A stretch of 64,000 nucleotides of DNA from Synchiropus splendidus (Eukaryota; Chordata; Actinopteri; Syngnathiformes; Callionymidae): assembly GCF_027744825.2 (NCBI RefSeq), contig NC_071343.1, positions 14,742,866 to 14,806,865 of the forward strand, written 5' to 3'. This document shows, piece by piece, positions 21,944 through 64,000 of the stretch. Made by a program: the position numbers and the translations under genes. The notes below the pieces were generated by a model. The model was not told where the DNA came from. It saw nothing but the letters and a program-made list of their open reading frames with translations, and searched no databases. Positions within the stretch are counted from its first letter, which is position 1; each line of letters starts with the position of its first letter.

Positions 21944-24900
21944 CCCCCCATTATGAGTCCCAGGTGACAGCGTCCATAGCTGAGGCAGCGCAAAACTTCG
22001 ACTCAAGAACAATAACTCCATTTTCCCCTGACACGGAATCAGCCATGGTCGTGGGTTGGACACATGCTGGGAACTTCTGCCATGTTCCAGTCACCATAAA
22101 CGGGGTCCCCTGCACAGCTCTTGTTGATACGGGTTCTACAGTGACGCTGGTGCGACCTGACATGGTTCCAGCAGGTGAAAAACTGGAGCAAACTACAGTG
22201 CAACTAAGGACAGTGACAGGTGACCTTGCACCGATGCTGGGGAGGCGAAATGTTCATCTGATGATAGCAGGGCTGACTGTGGATTTCATTGTATGGGTGG
22301 CACTGATCCAGGACTCATGTATATTGGGACTTGATTTTCTGCACTCCCTCCAGTGCAAATTGGATCTCATGGATAACATCTTACATGTCCCAGGGGGAGG
22401 TGCAGTTAAAATGACAGGCGCTGCACCATTGACTGAACGTCATGCCCTGGTCCAGAAATCCACAGAGTCAGAGTCCCATGTTACAGGTTCCAGTGTCCAC
22501 TGCTCTCAGCCCCATAGTCCTCACCAGCCTGTTTTGGCTCAGCCACCACCTGTAGAGCCCCCTGCACCCTCTGGAGACACAGCTGCCACCGTGGAAGGAA
22601 CAGCCAGATTGGCTGCAGTAAGAGAAATCTGGAGGAAGAACTGTGACCAGCTGGAACTGGGGCAACAGGAGGAGTTGTGGAAGGTGCTTGCTGAGTTTGC
22701 CCACATTTTTGCACTCACGGACAACGAGGTGGGGTTGACACACCTGGTGCAGCACAAAATCGACACTGGGGATGCCCTGCCCATTAAGACACGTCCCCGT
22801 CGCCTGCCACTAGCCCATCGGGAGGCTGCAGACAGAGCAGTGGATGAAATGCTGCAGGCTGGCATAATAGAACCATCAGATAGTCCATGGGCCTCAGGGG
22901 TGGTGATGGTGAGGAAAAAGAACAGTGCCAAGATGAGGTTCTGTGTGGATTATAGACCTCTAAACAATGTGACCAAAAAGGACTGTTATCCATTACCCCG
23001 AGTTGACGAGGCATTGGATATGGTGTCTGGCTCCACTTGGTTCTCATCACTAGACCTGCGGAGTGGATACTGGCAGGTGCCACTGAGCCCATCAGCGAAA
23101 CCGAAGACGGCCTTCTGCACCGACAGGGGCCTCTGGCAGTTCCGGGTCCTGAGTTTCGGTCTGTGCAATGCTCCGGCTACCTTTGAACGACTCATGGACA
23201 GAGTGCTGCAAGGTATGCCCCGACAGGAATGTCTGGTGTATTTGGACGACATCCTGGCACATGGTCGTTCTTTCGAAGCTGCGTTGGAGACATTAAAGCA
23301 GGTCCTGGGAAGGGTGGAAGCTGCAGGTCTGAAACTGCACCCGGAGAAATGCCGCTTTATGAGGAGAGAGGTTGAGTTTTTGGGTCACAGACCGGGGGTT
23401 GAAGGGATCAGCACGCTGGAGGAAAAGGTGCATGCTGTGAGAGATTGGCCTGTCCCAGCCAACCATAGACAGTTGAAGAGTTTCCTCGGTCTGGCCTCCT
23501 ATTATAGAAAGTTTGTGAGAGGTTTCTCCTGCATAGCCGCTCCCCTCTATCGACTTCTGCAGAAGAACGAAGTGTTCCAGTGGTCACCGGATTGCCAGCA
23601 GGCCTTCAGCTCGCTCCAGACAGCGTTAACTGAGTCTCCCATCCTTGCCCCTCCTGACCCTGGGTTAAAGTTTGTACTGGATACGGATGCCAGCAATGTG
23701 GGAATGGGTGCAGTTTTGGCTCAAGATGCGGATGGGAAAGAGCATGTGGTGGCTTACTTCAGTAAGTCATTCAGCAAGGCTGAGCGCCGGTATTGTGTCA
23801 CCAGGCGGGAGCTCCTGGCCCTGGTTTCAGCGATCAAACACTTCAGGTATTACCTGTGTGGGCGGCCATTTATCGTCAGAACTGACCATTCTGCTCTACA
23901 ATGGCTCATGTCTTTTAGGGAACCGGAAGGTCAGGTGGCACGCTGGATTGAAGTGCTCCAGTCCTACGACTTCACAGTGGTGCACCGACCTGGGGCGAGA
24001 CACATGAATGCGGACGCCCTGTCCCGTCGCCCTTGTGCACCTGAGGGGTGCCGGTTCTGCGAGAAGCGGGAGGTACGAGAAAGAGAGCTGTGCGCTGAGG
24101 AAGACACCAGCCAGTTGGACAGTAAGTCAGGACCTGTCTGCAGAAGTATGCTGGCAGTTGACGCTGCTGAGTGGACGGCGCAGCAGGAGCAAGACCTAGA
24201 CCTCCAGCCCGTGTTATACTGGATAAGGAGGGGCACGAAACCAGCCAGGGATGAAGTGACCGGGTGCTCAGTAACAACAAAAGGACTGTGGACCATGTTT
24301 GAGGCACTCAGGGTGAAAGATGGAGTGCTACAGAGGGCCTGGAAAGAACCTGCTACAGGGGAGGAGAGGTGGCAGGTAGTCGTTCCTGTGTCGCTGAGGG
24401 AAGCCGTCTTAAAAACAGCTCATGGAACTGCTGGTGCTGGTCATTTTGGCGTGGCTAAAACACTCCGCAGGCTCCGTCAGGGATTTTACTGGGGCCGGAT
24501 CAGACGGGACACAGAGGACTTTTGTCGCCGATGTGACCTCTGCGCAGCCTACCAAGACCCTCCTGATCAGTCCAAAGCACAGCTGCAGCAGCAACCTGCC
24601 GGTGCCCCGATGGAGCGAGTAGCTGTGGACATCCTGGGCCCGTTCCCCACCACTGAAAATGGAAATCGCTTCGTCTTAGTAGCCATGGATTATTTCACCA
24701 AGTGGCCCGAAGCATATGCAATACCTGACCAGGAGGCGGAGACTGTGGCTGACGTTCTGCTGGAGGGCATGTTCAGCAGATTTGGAGCACCAGAAGTGCT
24801 CCACAGTGACCAGGGGAGAAACTTTGAATCGCGGGTCTTCGCTGCCTTGTGTGACCGGATGGGTGTGCACAAGACCCGGACAACCGCCCTCCATCCCCAA

Positions 24901-25668
24901 AGCGACGGCCTCGTGGAAAGGTTCAACAGGACCCTGGCAAAGCAGTTAGCCATCTTGACCTCAGAGCACCAACGTGACTGGGACAAACACCTGCCTCTTG
25001 TCCTCATGGCGTACAGATCTGCAGTCCAGGAGTCCACGTCCTGCACCCCGGCCCTTCTCATGCTTGGTAGGGAACTCCGTACGCCGGCTGAGATTGTTTT
25101 TGGTAAACCTCCGGATACGCCCACTGTTCCTCCTGGTCCGGAGTATGCAAGAAGACTGCAGGATCGCCTGGAGTCTGCTCACGCCTTCGCAAGAGACCAG
25201 CTAGATAAGGCGGGTATCCGGCAGAAGCGGAACTATGACCTAAGGTCGAAGGGAAGGCATTTCCTCGCCGGGGAGCTGGTCTGGGTCTACCGACCTCGCA
25301 GGAAGAGGGGGCGATGTCCCAAATTGGACTGCCATTGGGTGGGTCCCTGCAAGGTGAGGGAGCGTCTGGGAGAGGTGGTTTACCGGGTGCAGCTGCACGA
25401 CAGGAGGAAGAGTGTCGTACTCCACAGAGACAGACTGGCCCCATATAGAGGTAACTCTTTATTTCCTCCAAACACTAACTTTCCAGTCTCTACCCAGAGG
25501 AGTGAGGAAGTGGAGCCAGCTGCAGTGGTTGACCCCCCGGAGATGCAGCCGACGCGACAGCCCGGGCTGGCCACTCCGCGACCGCAGAGACAGAGACGGC
25601 GGCCGGCACAGTTCAGTGATTTTGTGGTCCCTCGGGGCGAGGGACTTTGTTGGGAGGGAGCTGTGTAA
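21901..25668 (+). CDS. pol: Pol polyprotein of the gypsy element (PR-RT-RH-IN)
   Basis: Open in the -1 frame relative to gag from 21901 (just after a stop at 21898) to TAA 25666-25668. It has no ATG at its beginning, so it is probably made as a Gag-Pol fusion by frameshifting. Residues below count from codon 21964. Protease active site DTGS at 55-58. Reverse transcriptase with YLDD at 426-429. RNase H beginning near 570 (DTDASNVGMGAVLA). Integrase HHCC zinc domain near 820 (HGTAGAGHFG, then CRRCDLC). Integrase core Asp 889, Asp 949 and Glu 985, the standard D-D-35-E spacing. Then a GPY/F-like module (HWVGPCKVRERLGEVVYRV). The tail is Pro/Arg-rich. All catalytic residues looked for are present. 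The stop codon lies inside the 3' LTR. Confidence 0.95.
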   Translation, partial: PGKRPGGCGDGTTLTPHYESQVTASIAEAAQNFDSRTITPFSPDTESAMVVGWTHAGNFCHVPVTINGVPCTALVDTGSTVTLVRPDMVPAGEKLEQTTVQLRTVTGDLAPMLGRRNVHLMIAGLTVDFIVWVALIQDSCILGLDFLHSLQCKLDLMDNILHVPGGGAVKMTGAAPLTERHALVQKSTESESHVTGSSVHCSQPHSPHQPVLAQPPPVEPPAPSGDTAATVEGTARLAAVREIWRKNCDQLELGQQEELWKVLAEFAHIFALTDNEVGLTHLVQHKIDTGDALPIKTRPRRLPLAHREAADRAVDEMLQAGIIEPSDSPWASGVVMVRKKNSAKMRFCVDYRPLNNVTKKDCYPLPRVDEALDMVSGSTWFSSLDLRSGYWQVPLSPSAKPKTAFCTDRGLWQFRVLSFGLCNAPATFERLMDRVLQGMPRQECLVYLDDILAHGRSFEAALETLKQVLGRVEAAGLKLHPEKCRFMRREVEFLGHRPGVEGISTLEEKVHAVRDWPVPANHRQLKSFLGLASYYRKFVRGFSCIAAPLYRLLQKNEVFQWSPDCQQAFSSLQTALTESPILAPPDPGLKFVLDTDASNVGMGAVLAQDADGKEHVVAYFSKSFSKAERRYCVTRRELLALVSAIKHFRYYLCGRPFIVRTDHSALQWLMSFREPEGQVARWIEVLQSYDFTVVHRPGARHMNADALSRRPCAPEGCRFCEKREVRERELCAEEDTSQLDSKSGPVCRSMLAVDAAEWTAQQEQDLDLQPVLYWIRRGTKPARDEVTGCSVTTKGLWTMFEALRVKDGVLQRAWKEPATGEERWQVVVPVSLREAVLKTAHGTAGAGHFGVAKTLRRLRQGFYWGRIRRDTEDFCRRCDLCAAYQDPPDQSKAQLQQQPAGAPMERVAVDILGPFPTTENGNRFVLVAMDYFTKWPEAYAIPDQEAETVADVLLEGMFSRFGAPEVLHSDQGRNFESRVFAALCDRMGVHKTRTTALHPQSDGLVERFNRTLAKQLAILTSEHQRDWDKHLPLVLMAYRSAVQESTSCTPALLMLGRELRTPAEIVFGKPPDTPTVPPGPEYARRLQDRLESAHAFARDQLDKAGIRQKRNYDLRSKGRHFLAGELVWVYRPRRKRGRCPKLDCHWVGPCKVRERLGEVVYRVQLHDRRKSVVLHRDRLAPYRGNSLFPPNTNFPVSTQRSEEVEPAAVVDPPEMQPTRQPGLATPRPQRQRRRPAQFSDFVVPRGEGLCWEGAV
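21916..21922 (+). promoter_or_regulatory. Candidate -1 ribosomal frameshift heptamer (GGGGGGT)
   Basis: A run of seven G at 21915-21921 followed by T, placed so that gag codons read GGG GGT. This fits the X XXY YYZ pattern and lies inside the short gag/pol overlap 21901-21943. No stem-loop was folded. The mechanism is inferred. Confidence 0.45.
25651..25660 (+). other. Polypurine tract of the gypsy element
   Basis: TGGGAGGGAG, almost entirely purine, ends three bases before the 3' LTR. It is the expected position for plus-strand priming and is also the last coding part of pol. Confidence 0.65.
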
Positions 25669-25855
25669 TGGTTACGATGTGTGTGTGTGTTGGGGATCTC
25701 GCGAGAGTGGTGAGGTGCGGGGCTTTTGGTTCGAGTTCCGGGTGAAAGGTGGTGAGTGAGTCTTGAGTTTTGGGAGCGGGAAGCAACGACACGTTAATAA
25801 TTAAAGAAGCATCTAACTCTCATCCGTCTCGTCCCTGAATCCTCCGGACATTACA
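25664..25855 (+). repeat. 3' LTR of gypsy element
   Basis: 192 bp, read as identical to the 5' LTR. It contributes the TAA that terminates pol (third to fifth bases of the LTR). Followed by CTAT, the right copy of the target duplication. Confidence 0.95.
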
Positions 25856-25859
25856 CTAT

Positions 25860-26140
25860 ACTCAGCTACATGCTAGCTTAGTCACGTTATTAATCACGTT
25901 CTCCAGGTCGTGTAGTCCGACTAATGGAAATTCCGATTTCTCTTCAGTAGTCGGACTAAGCAGTTTACAATAATGTTTCCGAGCTGTCAGGTAGGACAGC
26001 TATAGGAATTTCTGTACATGTTTTCCAGGACAGTATAAATTCAGTCGGTCAATGTAGCTGGCTGATGACAATAGAAGCTCCTATGTCAACAGTCTTTACC
26101 GTTCTTAGTTCTGTGGTCGGCTGGCATGGGAACTATTTAG
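25860..26140 (+). repeat. Unidentified repeat, copy A, right part
   Basis: Continues copy A after the gypsy insertion. Shared blocks with 27080-27425 include gctacatgctagcttagtc, taatggaaattccgatttct, cttcagtagtc and agactaag-type text, gaatttctgtac, and agtcagtcggt-like sequence. Confidence 0.65.
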
Positions 26141-26600
26141 ATTCCCTGAAATGTCAGTTTTATCCCAGTTTGCGGTGTTGACGTGAATTGATCGTTCCTG
26201 CTGAAGCATTCCCGCAGCGCTGACACATGCGTAAACTAACCATAATATACTGATGCCCCCCTTCCAGTTCAGATCCTCTGGAATCAGTCATGACAGACCT
26301 TGAAGAAGAAGACGTCATCGCCCTGTGTAAACTGATCTTGGCCGTCTTGTATCCTCTCGATATCGAGATATCGGGCCTGCACTATTAAGATGTGAAATTC
26401 TGTCCATATCGTTCAGCCCTACTCTCAAGTCAGGTGGTCAATGACTGCGGTTCCATGCATAAAGTAGCCCGACTAAGGCAATAGCTCGATAAAGTGTCTG
26501 TGTTCTCCCGGTTTACACGCTGTGGCTGATCAGTGGAATTACTGAGCTCCTCCGATGGTTCAACGGCGTCACCTTCATAGCGGTCCTCATCATAAATCGG
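26141..26600. other. Spacer between repeat copies, no gene
   Basis: It contains a short text at 26355-26420 (gatatcgagatatcgggcc ... tatcgttcagccct) that resembles the terminal part of a common fish repeat. Nothing else recognised. Confidence 0.45.
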
Positions 26601-27430
26601 CTTCCTTTGGGAAGTTTTGGAATTAAACTCACTTTCTGTACACATTGAAATATTCCTGAGGTTGTGTTGTCTATGTATTTACATGAATGTCCAGTGACAA
26701 AAGTACAGAATCTTGCATTTGATCACCAGCCTCGGGCATGGTTAGCAACCATGCTAACGTTGCTAGCTAACGTCGTCTCCTTAGACCAACAAATCATGTC
26801 TTCTAAACTTCTTGTGTCAACTAACGAAAAATATGACCTGAGCAAAGGATGTTGAAGGCAAATCTGCAGATCATCGTCGTCGCGAGTTACAAAACACAGC
26901 TGATATCAGGTCCGAGGCGGAGTAACACACAACATCTGGTTACACACACAACTTCTTAGCTGTATAGACGGTTATTAGACGTCATAAGACTGTGATTAGC
27001 GGATGAGCTTGTTTAGTTCCTCAGCGTAGCTGAAGCTCACGCAGCCGCACATCACCCAGTCTGATCCCAGTCGAGCTACTCGGCTACATGCTAGCTTAGT
27101 CCAGCTGTTTATCGCGCTATCGGGGTTGTGTCGTCAGAGTAATGGAAATTCCGATTTTTCTTCAGTAGTCAGACTAAGCTGTTTACAATAACCTTTCTGA
27201 GCTGTTAGGTAACCATAGCCAATGTTTTGAGGCTGGAAATAGACGCAACCAGGTTGACGGACAATCATTTGGTCCAAGTGATAAAGTGAAATTCTGATAG
27301 AATTTCTGTACTTTCTTTCAGGGACAGTCTAAATTCTCTCAAGTCAGTCGGTCTATGTCACTGGTTGATGACAAAAGAAGCTCCCAGGTCGACAATATGT
27401 GGTCTTATTAGTCCTGTGGTCGACATATGT
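26601..27430 (+). repeat. Unidentified repeat, copy B (uninterrupted)
   Basis: About 830 bp, matching both halves of copy A in the same order and orientation, so the two form a direct tandem-like pair. Copy B is longer because of extra segments at about 26910-27080 and 27210-27290. No ORF longer than about 80 codons; not identified. Confidence 0.65.
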
Positions 27431-29780
27431 TTTTTTTCCCCTAATAGTAGATGATAATACCTGTTCCACTAAGGGCTGCAGGTTGCAGACGCAGGTTTTT
27501 CTTTTCACCAATCCGGTGTCTTGGGAGTGTAATCTGGAAGTGATTATCTCAACTACATTAAAGGGGACAAGCAACCTCAGATCAATCCACAAACAACATA
27601 TAGACGTTTATAGCTAACTCTGATAATTCACACTTTTCAAATGGAGTACTCGTGTATGGACTTTTCAATGAAGTATTCTCGGTTGCTGTTTTTCCCGGCC
27701 AGCGTTCCCTGGTGTGTTGACCGGTTGTGAACTGGATATCTGCTGGCGAACTGTTTTGAGCAGCCAAAATAGAAAAACAGTTGTGGATTCTGTGAGTCAA
27801 TGTGACTAATCTTGAATCCGTTATAAATGTATATCTAAATCTTCCATTAAGTTACATTTAAAAAAGGCGGTACAACTACAGCTTACCATGCACTCAAGGT
27901 TTTCTTGACGTCACACGATGTCCATACACTGCAGGATAGAAATTCCAATTCCTACGAAAGTTGCACAGAGAGTGAGGAAGGGTCTAGAAAAGAATATGAT
28001 ATTATTCCATTTATTCACATCTGTTCACATTTGTTGCATGCAAAGCATCAGCCCAGACATGGTGCGATGATCGGACGGTGGTCCTCATGGATGCTGACCG
28101 GATCAACAACCGGCATAAACAACCCCTCTTGATCTGAAAGAAACTTCATCTGGAATGAAGACACCACTTCAATCACGTTATTCAAACATCTTTTTCCGCT
28201 GTGTCAAGCACAAAGAAGCTCCAGTGTCTGGTGACCCACAGTCAAAAAGGTGTTTTTGACCCCACTTTCATTGTGGATTTAAATGAAGGTTTTGAACTGA
28301 TGCCAGGGCAAGTGAAATTGTAAAACAGATATTGCAGGTAAAGTGTCAAATATTAATGTATCAACTCAAATTGCTATTCAACATCAAATATGCTAATGTT
28401 AATACAGAACAGGTAGTACAACTAAATAGAAAAATCAATATTCCTGTTGATGTGGTCACCAAGAACTGATTTTTAAATCTCACAGATTCGTCTTCAGAAG
28501 GCAGTAATTGTCTAGTTTATTCAACAAAAGTACTGGTTTTATTGGACCAGTTCTAAATTGTTTTTCATTATTATTAGGTTTTTGAAGTTCATGAACGAAA
28601 CACATCACAAAGCTCAAGTTAAAATGACTAAGTTACGTGCATTATATATACAGTATAGAGAGAGATATAGAAAATTCACTGTGACTTTACTGCCACCTGG
28701 CGGTCGTGTATACAGTCCTTAAGTTGCATAGAAAGGCAATATTGCATCAGGATTTATGTTTAGACGTTTTTCACCCTAATCTGGTTTCACCTAGCGACAG
28801 TAATTTATCTATCATGATTTTGTGAATGTCTGAAGGAGATCTGCAGGTAATACAAAGTGTGTTACACTATTTTCAAAGGTCCCGGTCTCTGTGGACTGAT
28901 GTTTACGTTGAGCTGCATTATTTCTGCGAGCCGTTGCGAGGAGCCGTTAAACCTGTTACATGTACTGGCTGAGATGATAACGTTTGTATTTGTTTGGATC
29001 CCATCCAGTCAGCACAGACAACAATCACATGGCGACGCAGGCAGAGTAAAGAAGGATTGTTTATCCTTTTTTTTTTACACTTCAGTTGAATTAGTCGGTT
29101 ATTCATTTCATGCTGCAAATCAAATGGGATGAACACTTTACTAAATAAATTGGCTTTGAGATTTATATCCTACATGAAACGCTGTACAAAAAGTCTTGAT
29201 TGTTGCATTGGAATATTTATAATTAATTGCATAGATTTGATTTATTTATTATTTTTTATTTAAAAAGGGAGAGCTGGAAGGGACTCTCGTAACCCGTGCA
29301 AAGGTTCTGTACCAGTGGTCGAGATCCTCTTCGGTGATGCAACATAACCATATTTATTTCTGAATAAATTCAGAAATTAAAGTGTATTGGTTTACGCCCA
29401 GCAGGATAGCTGGGGCAGCAGGGTAGTTATACCTTACAACCTATTCTGAAATGTGGGTTTTGTTAAGTCATACATTTATCTGTCATCAGAAACTGTATTA
29501 TTGTGATTATTATTGTTATTGTTAGCGTAGAAACCAGCCAGTCAATATGGATATGAAGGCATAAAACTTACAGATTTGATATATTTTAATTTTTAAAAAA
29601 TATATATTTTAAATGAATAAACAATGTATCATTATAAATGAAACACGAAAATAGGTCGACTCGTTCATGCTGCAGTTTAGGAAGGTGGACATTTTTCGGC
29701 CGTCATGACTCAGCGGTGTTAATCCATTTCTTTCTTTAGTAAAGTTCAACTCGTGCGCGCTGAATGTATAGTATGTACCC
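27431..29780. other. Intergenic region, no gene recognised
   Basis: Mostly A/T-rich with scattered short ORFs that do not look coding. No tRNA, exon chain or intact transposon was seen. Confidence 0.5.
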
Positions 29781-30667
29781 GCGGTTTAACACCAGAGGCG
29801 GAAACGCGCTGGGTGGGCTCCTGATCGGACCTGTTTAGCAAAGGTGGTCTCGTCTACAGTAGGCTGGCGGTACAGTTCCGAGGGTGGCGGCAAGTCACAT
29901 GCAGGAACAGCGTCGGCCAAGACTCCTCCTCTTCTGGTGGAGGTGCAGGAAGACCGTCGAGCGCCTTGCTGTGCTTTTATTTTGAAATCCACATCATCCT
30001 ATAGTTTCCTTTCCTCTTCAAACACTCCCACAATGCACACACCTACTCCACTCCACCACTTTACGCACGGGGGGAGGGGATTCGCCCTGCAAAGGCCATT
30101 TGTTTAATCGGTTAAGCTGCAGGAATTTAACTACTTACTAAAGAGAAAAAAAGAGTTAAAAGTAGAATTCACAATGAGATTAAACTGTTAAATGATAGAT
30201 GGAAAACACGTGTCGATATATTGATGCCTCTGGAAATTAAATCTATCTATAAATATTTTTTTTATTTTTTAATCGGACGCGTGATTTGGAATGAATGATT
30301 TGGGAGCGCCTGTTTGAGGTGGATCTTCCCGCACATGCACCTCCAGTGTTTTCTGGCGATTTCAGGGTTCGATGTTATTGAGAGGCGGTGCTTCTTGGCT
30401 CCAGAGTAGTGTCGTAACTAGACTTTTTTTTTCTTCCCTGAGTCCCTGTTCAAAGAGTTTGACCAGGGCCAGAGTTGGTGCTGGGGGGCTGCCTGTAACG
30501 CTCGGCGTCCGCGGGGGGAATCACTTGCCGCATTTCTCTCCCATTTTTCTTTTTCATTTTTTTTTAAATGAATATTTTTTTCCGTTACTCGAGCATCGCC
30601 TGTCACTTCTGGATTTAAACCCCCTCCCTCCCTCCCCATCTGAGGATTTCATTCACCCTTTCAGATC
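29781..30667 (+). promoter_or_regulatory. Promoter and 5' UTR region of igf2bp2
   Basis: CpG and G/C content rise from about 29780, and remain high through the first coding exon and into intron 1 (to about 31720), as in a CpG-island promoter. No convincing TATA box. An acceptor-like tttctggcgatttcag at about 30365 raises the possibility of an upstream non-coding exon, but 30366-30667 could equally be plain 5' UTR. Confidence 0.45.

Positions 30668-64000
<33,333 letters not shown>

Larger units (their letters stand above)
20663..25855 (+). mobile_element. Complete Ty3/gypsy LTR retrotransposon
   Basis: 5193 bp, flanked by a 4-bp target duplication CTAT (20659-20662 and 25856-25859). The two 192-bp LTRs appear identical. 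Order: 5' LTR, PBS, gag, pol (protease, RT, RNase H, integrase), purine tract, 3' LTR. This order of RT before integrase defines the Ty3/gypsy group. There is no env-like ORF and no chromodomain was recognised. Both ORFs are open throughout, so the copy could be autonomous. It interrupts an older repeat whose second copy at 26601 shows the approximate empty site. Matching LTRs and an exact target duplication indicate very recent insertion. Confidence 0.97.

Noticed and set aside
22468..25574. Numerous ORFs of 60-145 codons on both strands inside the gypsy pol region
   Set aside because: They are shadow frames of the G/C-rich pol gene; none has its own motifs.
29786..30107. Possible upstream coding exon of igf2bp2 in the CpG-rich region
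   Set aside because: The protein family starts MNKLY(V/I)GNL, exactly at 30668, and the upstream frames match nothing.

Overview
The window is vertebrate nuclear DNA, almost certainly from a ray-finned (probably percomorph-type teleost) fish. It has compact spliced genes with GT-AG introns often of only 60-90 bp, vertebrate-type nuclear tRNAs, teleost six-cysteine astacins, a young Ty3/gypsy element, a fish-type LINE tail and long dinucleotide microsatellites. No operons, CRISPR arrays or prokaryotic features are present.

Layout. (1) 1-3600: the 3' two-thirds of a lysosomal-type beta-galactosidase gene (glb1l-like, + strand, 13 exons in the window). (2) 3726-7619: complete ankzf1 (- strand, 15 coding exons, 715 aa), the Vms1-type peptidyl-tRNA release factor of ribosome quality control, convergent with glb1l. 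The same neighbour pair is known in human 2q35, which favours glb1l over glb1. (3) 8713-9781: a small 5-exon coiled-coil gene (- strand, 151 aa) that I cannot name, head to head with a tRNA-Lys(TTT) gene at 9854. (4) 10401-10714: an internally deleted LINE fragment with a 13-bp target-site duplication. (5) 11139-13305 and 14385-16920: two tandem nine-exon six-cysteine astacin metalloprotease genes (hatching-enzyme/c6ast family, + strand) with conserved catalytic exon lengths. (6) 16921-20330: gene-poor DNA with a tRNA-Asp(GTC) gene on the - strand. (7) 20331-27430: two diverged copies of an unidentified repeat, one of them split by a complete 5193-bp Ty3/gypsy retrotransposon (20663-25855) with identical LTRs and open gag and pol. 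(8) 30668 to the window end: the first nine coding exons (359 codons: RRM1, RRM2, KH1, KH2) of an IGF2 mRNA-binding protein, best matching igf2bp2. Its second intron is about 21 kb and fills the middle third of the window.

How things fit together: the genes are unrelated single-copy eukaryotic genes apart from the two astacins, which are a tandem duplication. I did not find a novel multi-gene system. The best items for follow-up are the pristine gypsy element (apparent -1 frameshift heptamer, pol stop codon supplied by the LTR), the astacin whose Met-turn tyrosine is phenylalanine, the unnamed coiled-coil gene sharing a very short promoter interval with a tRNA gene, and the poly-Asp microsatellite in ankzf1. 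All exon junctions were read by eye from splice signals and reading phase, without transcript evidence.
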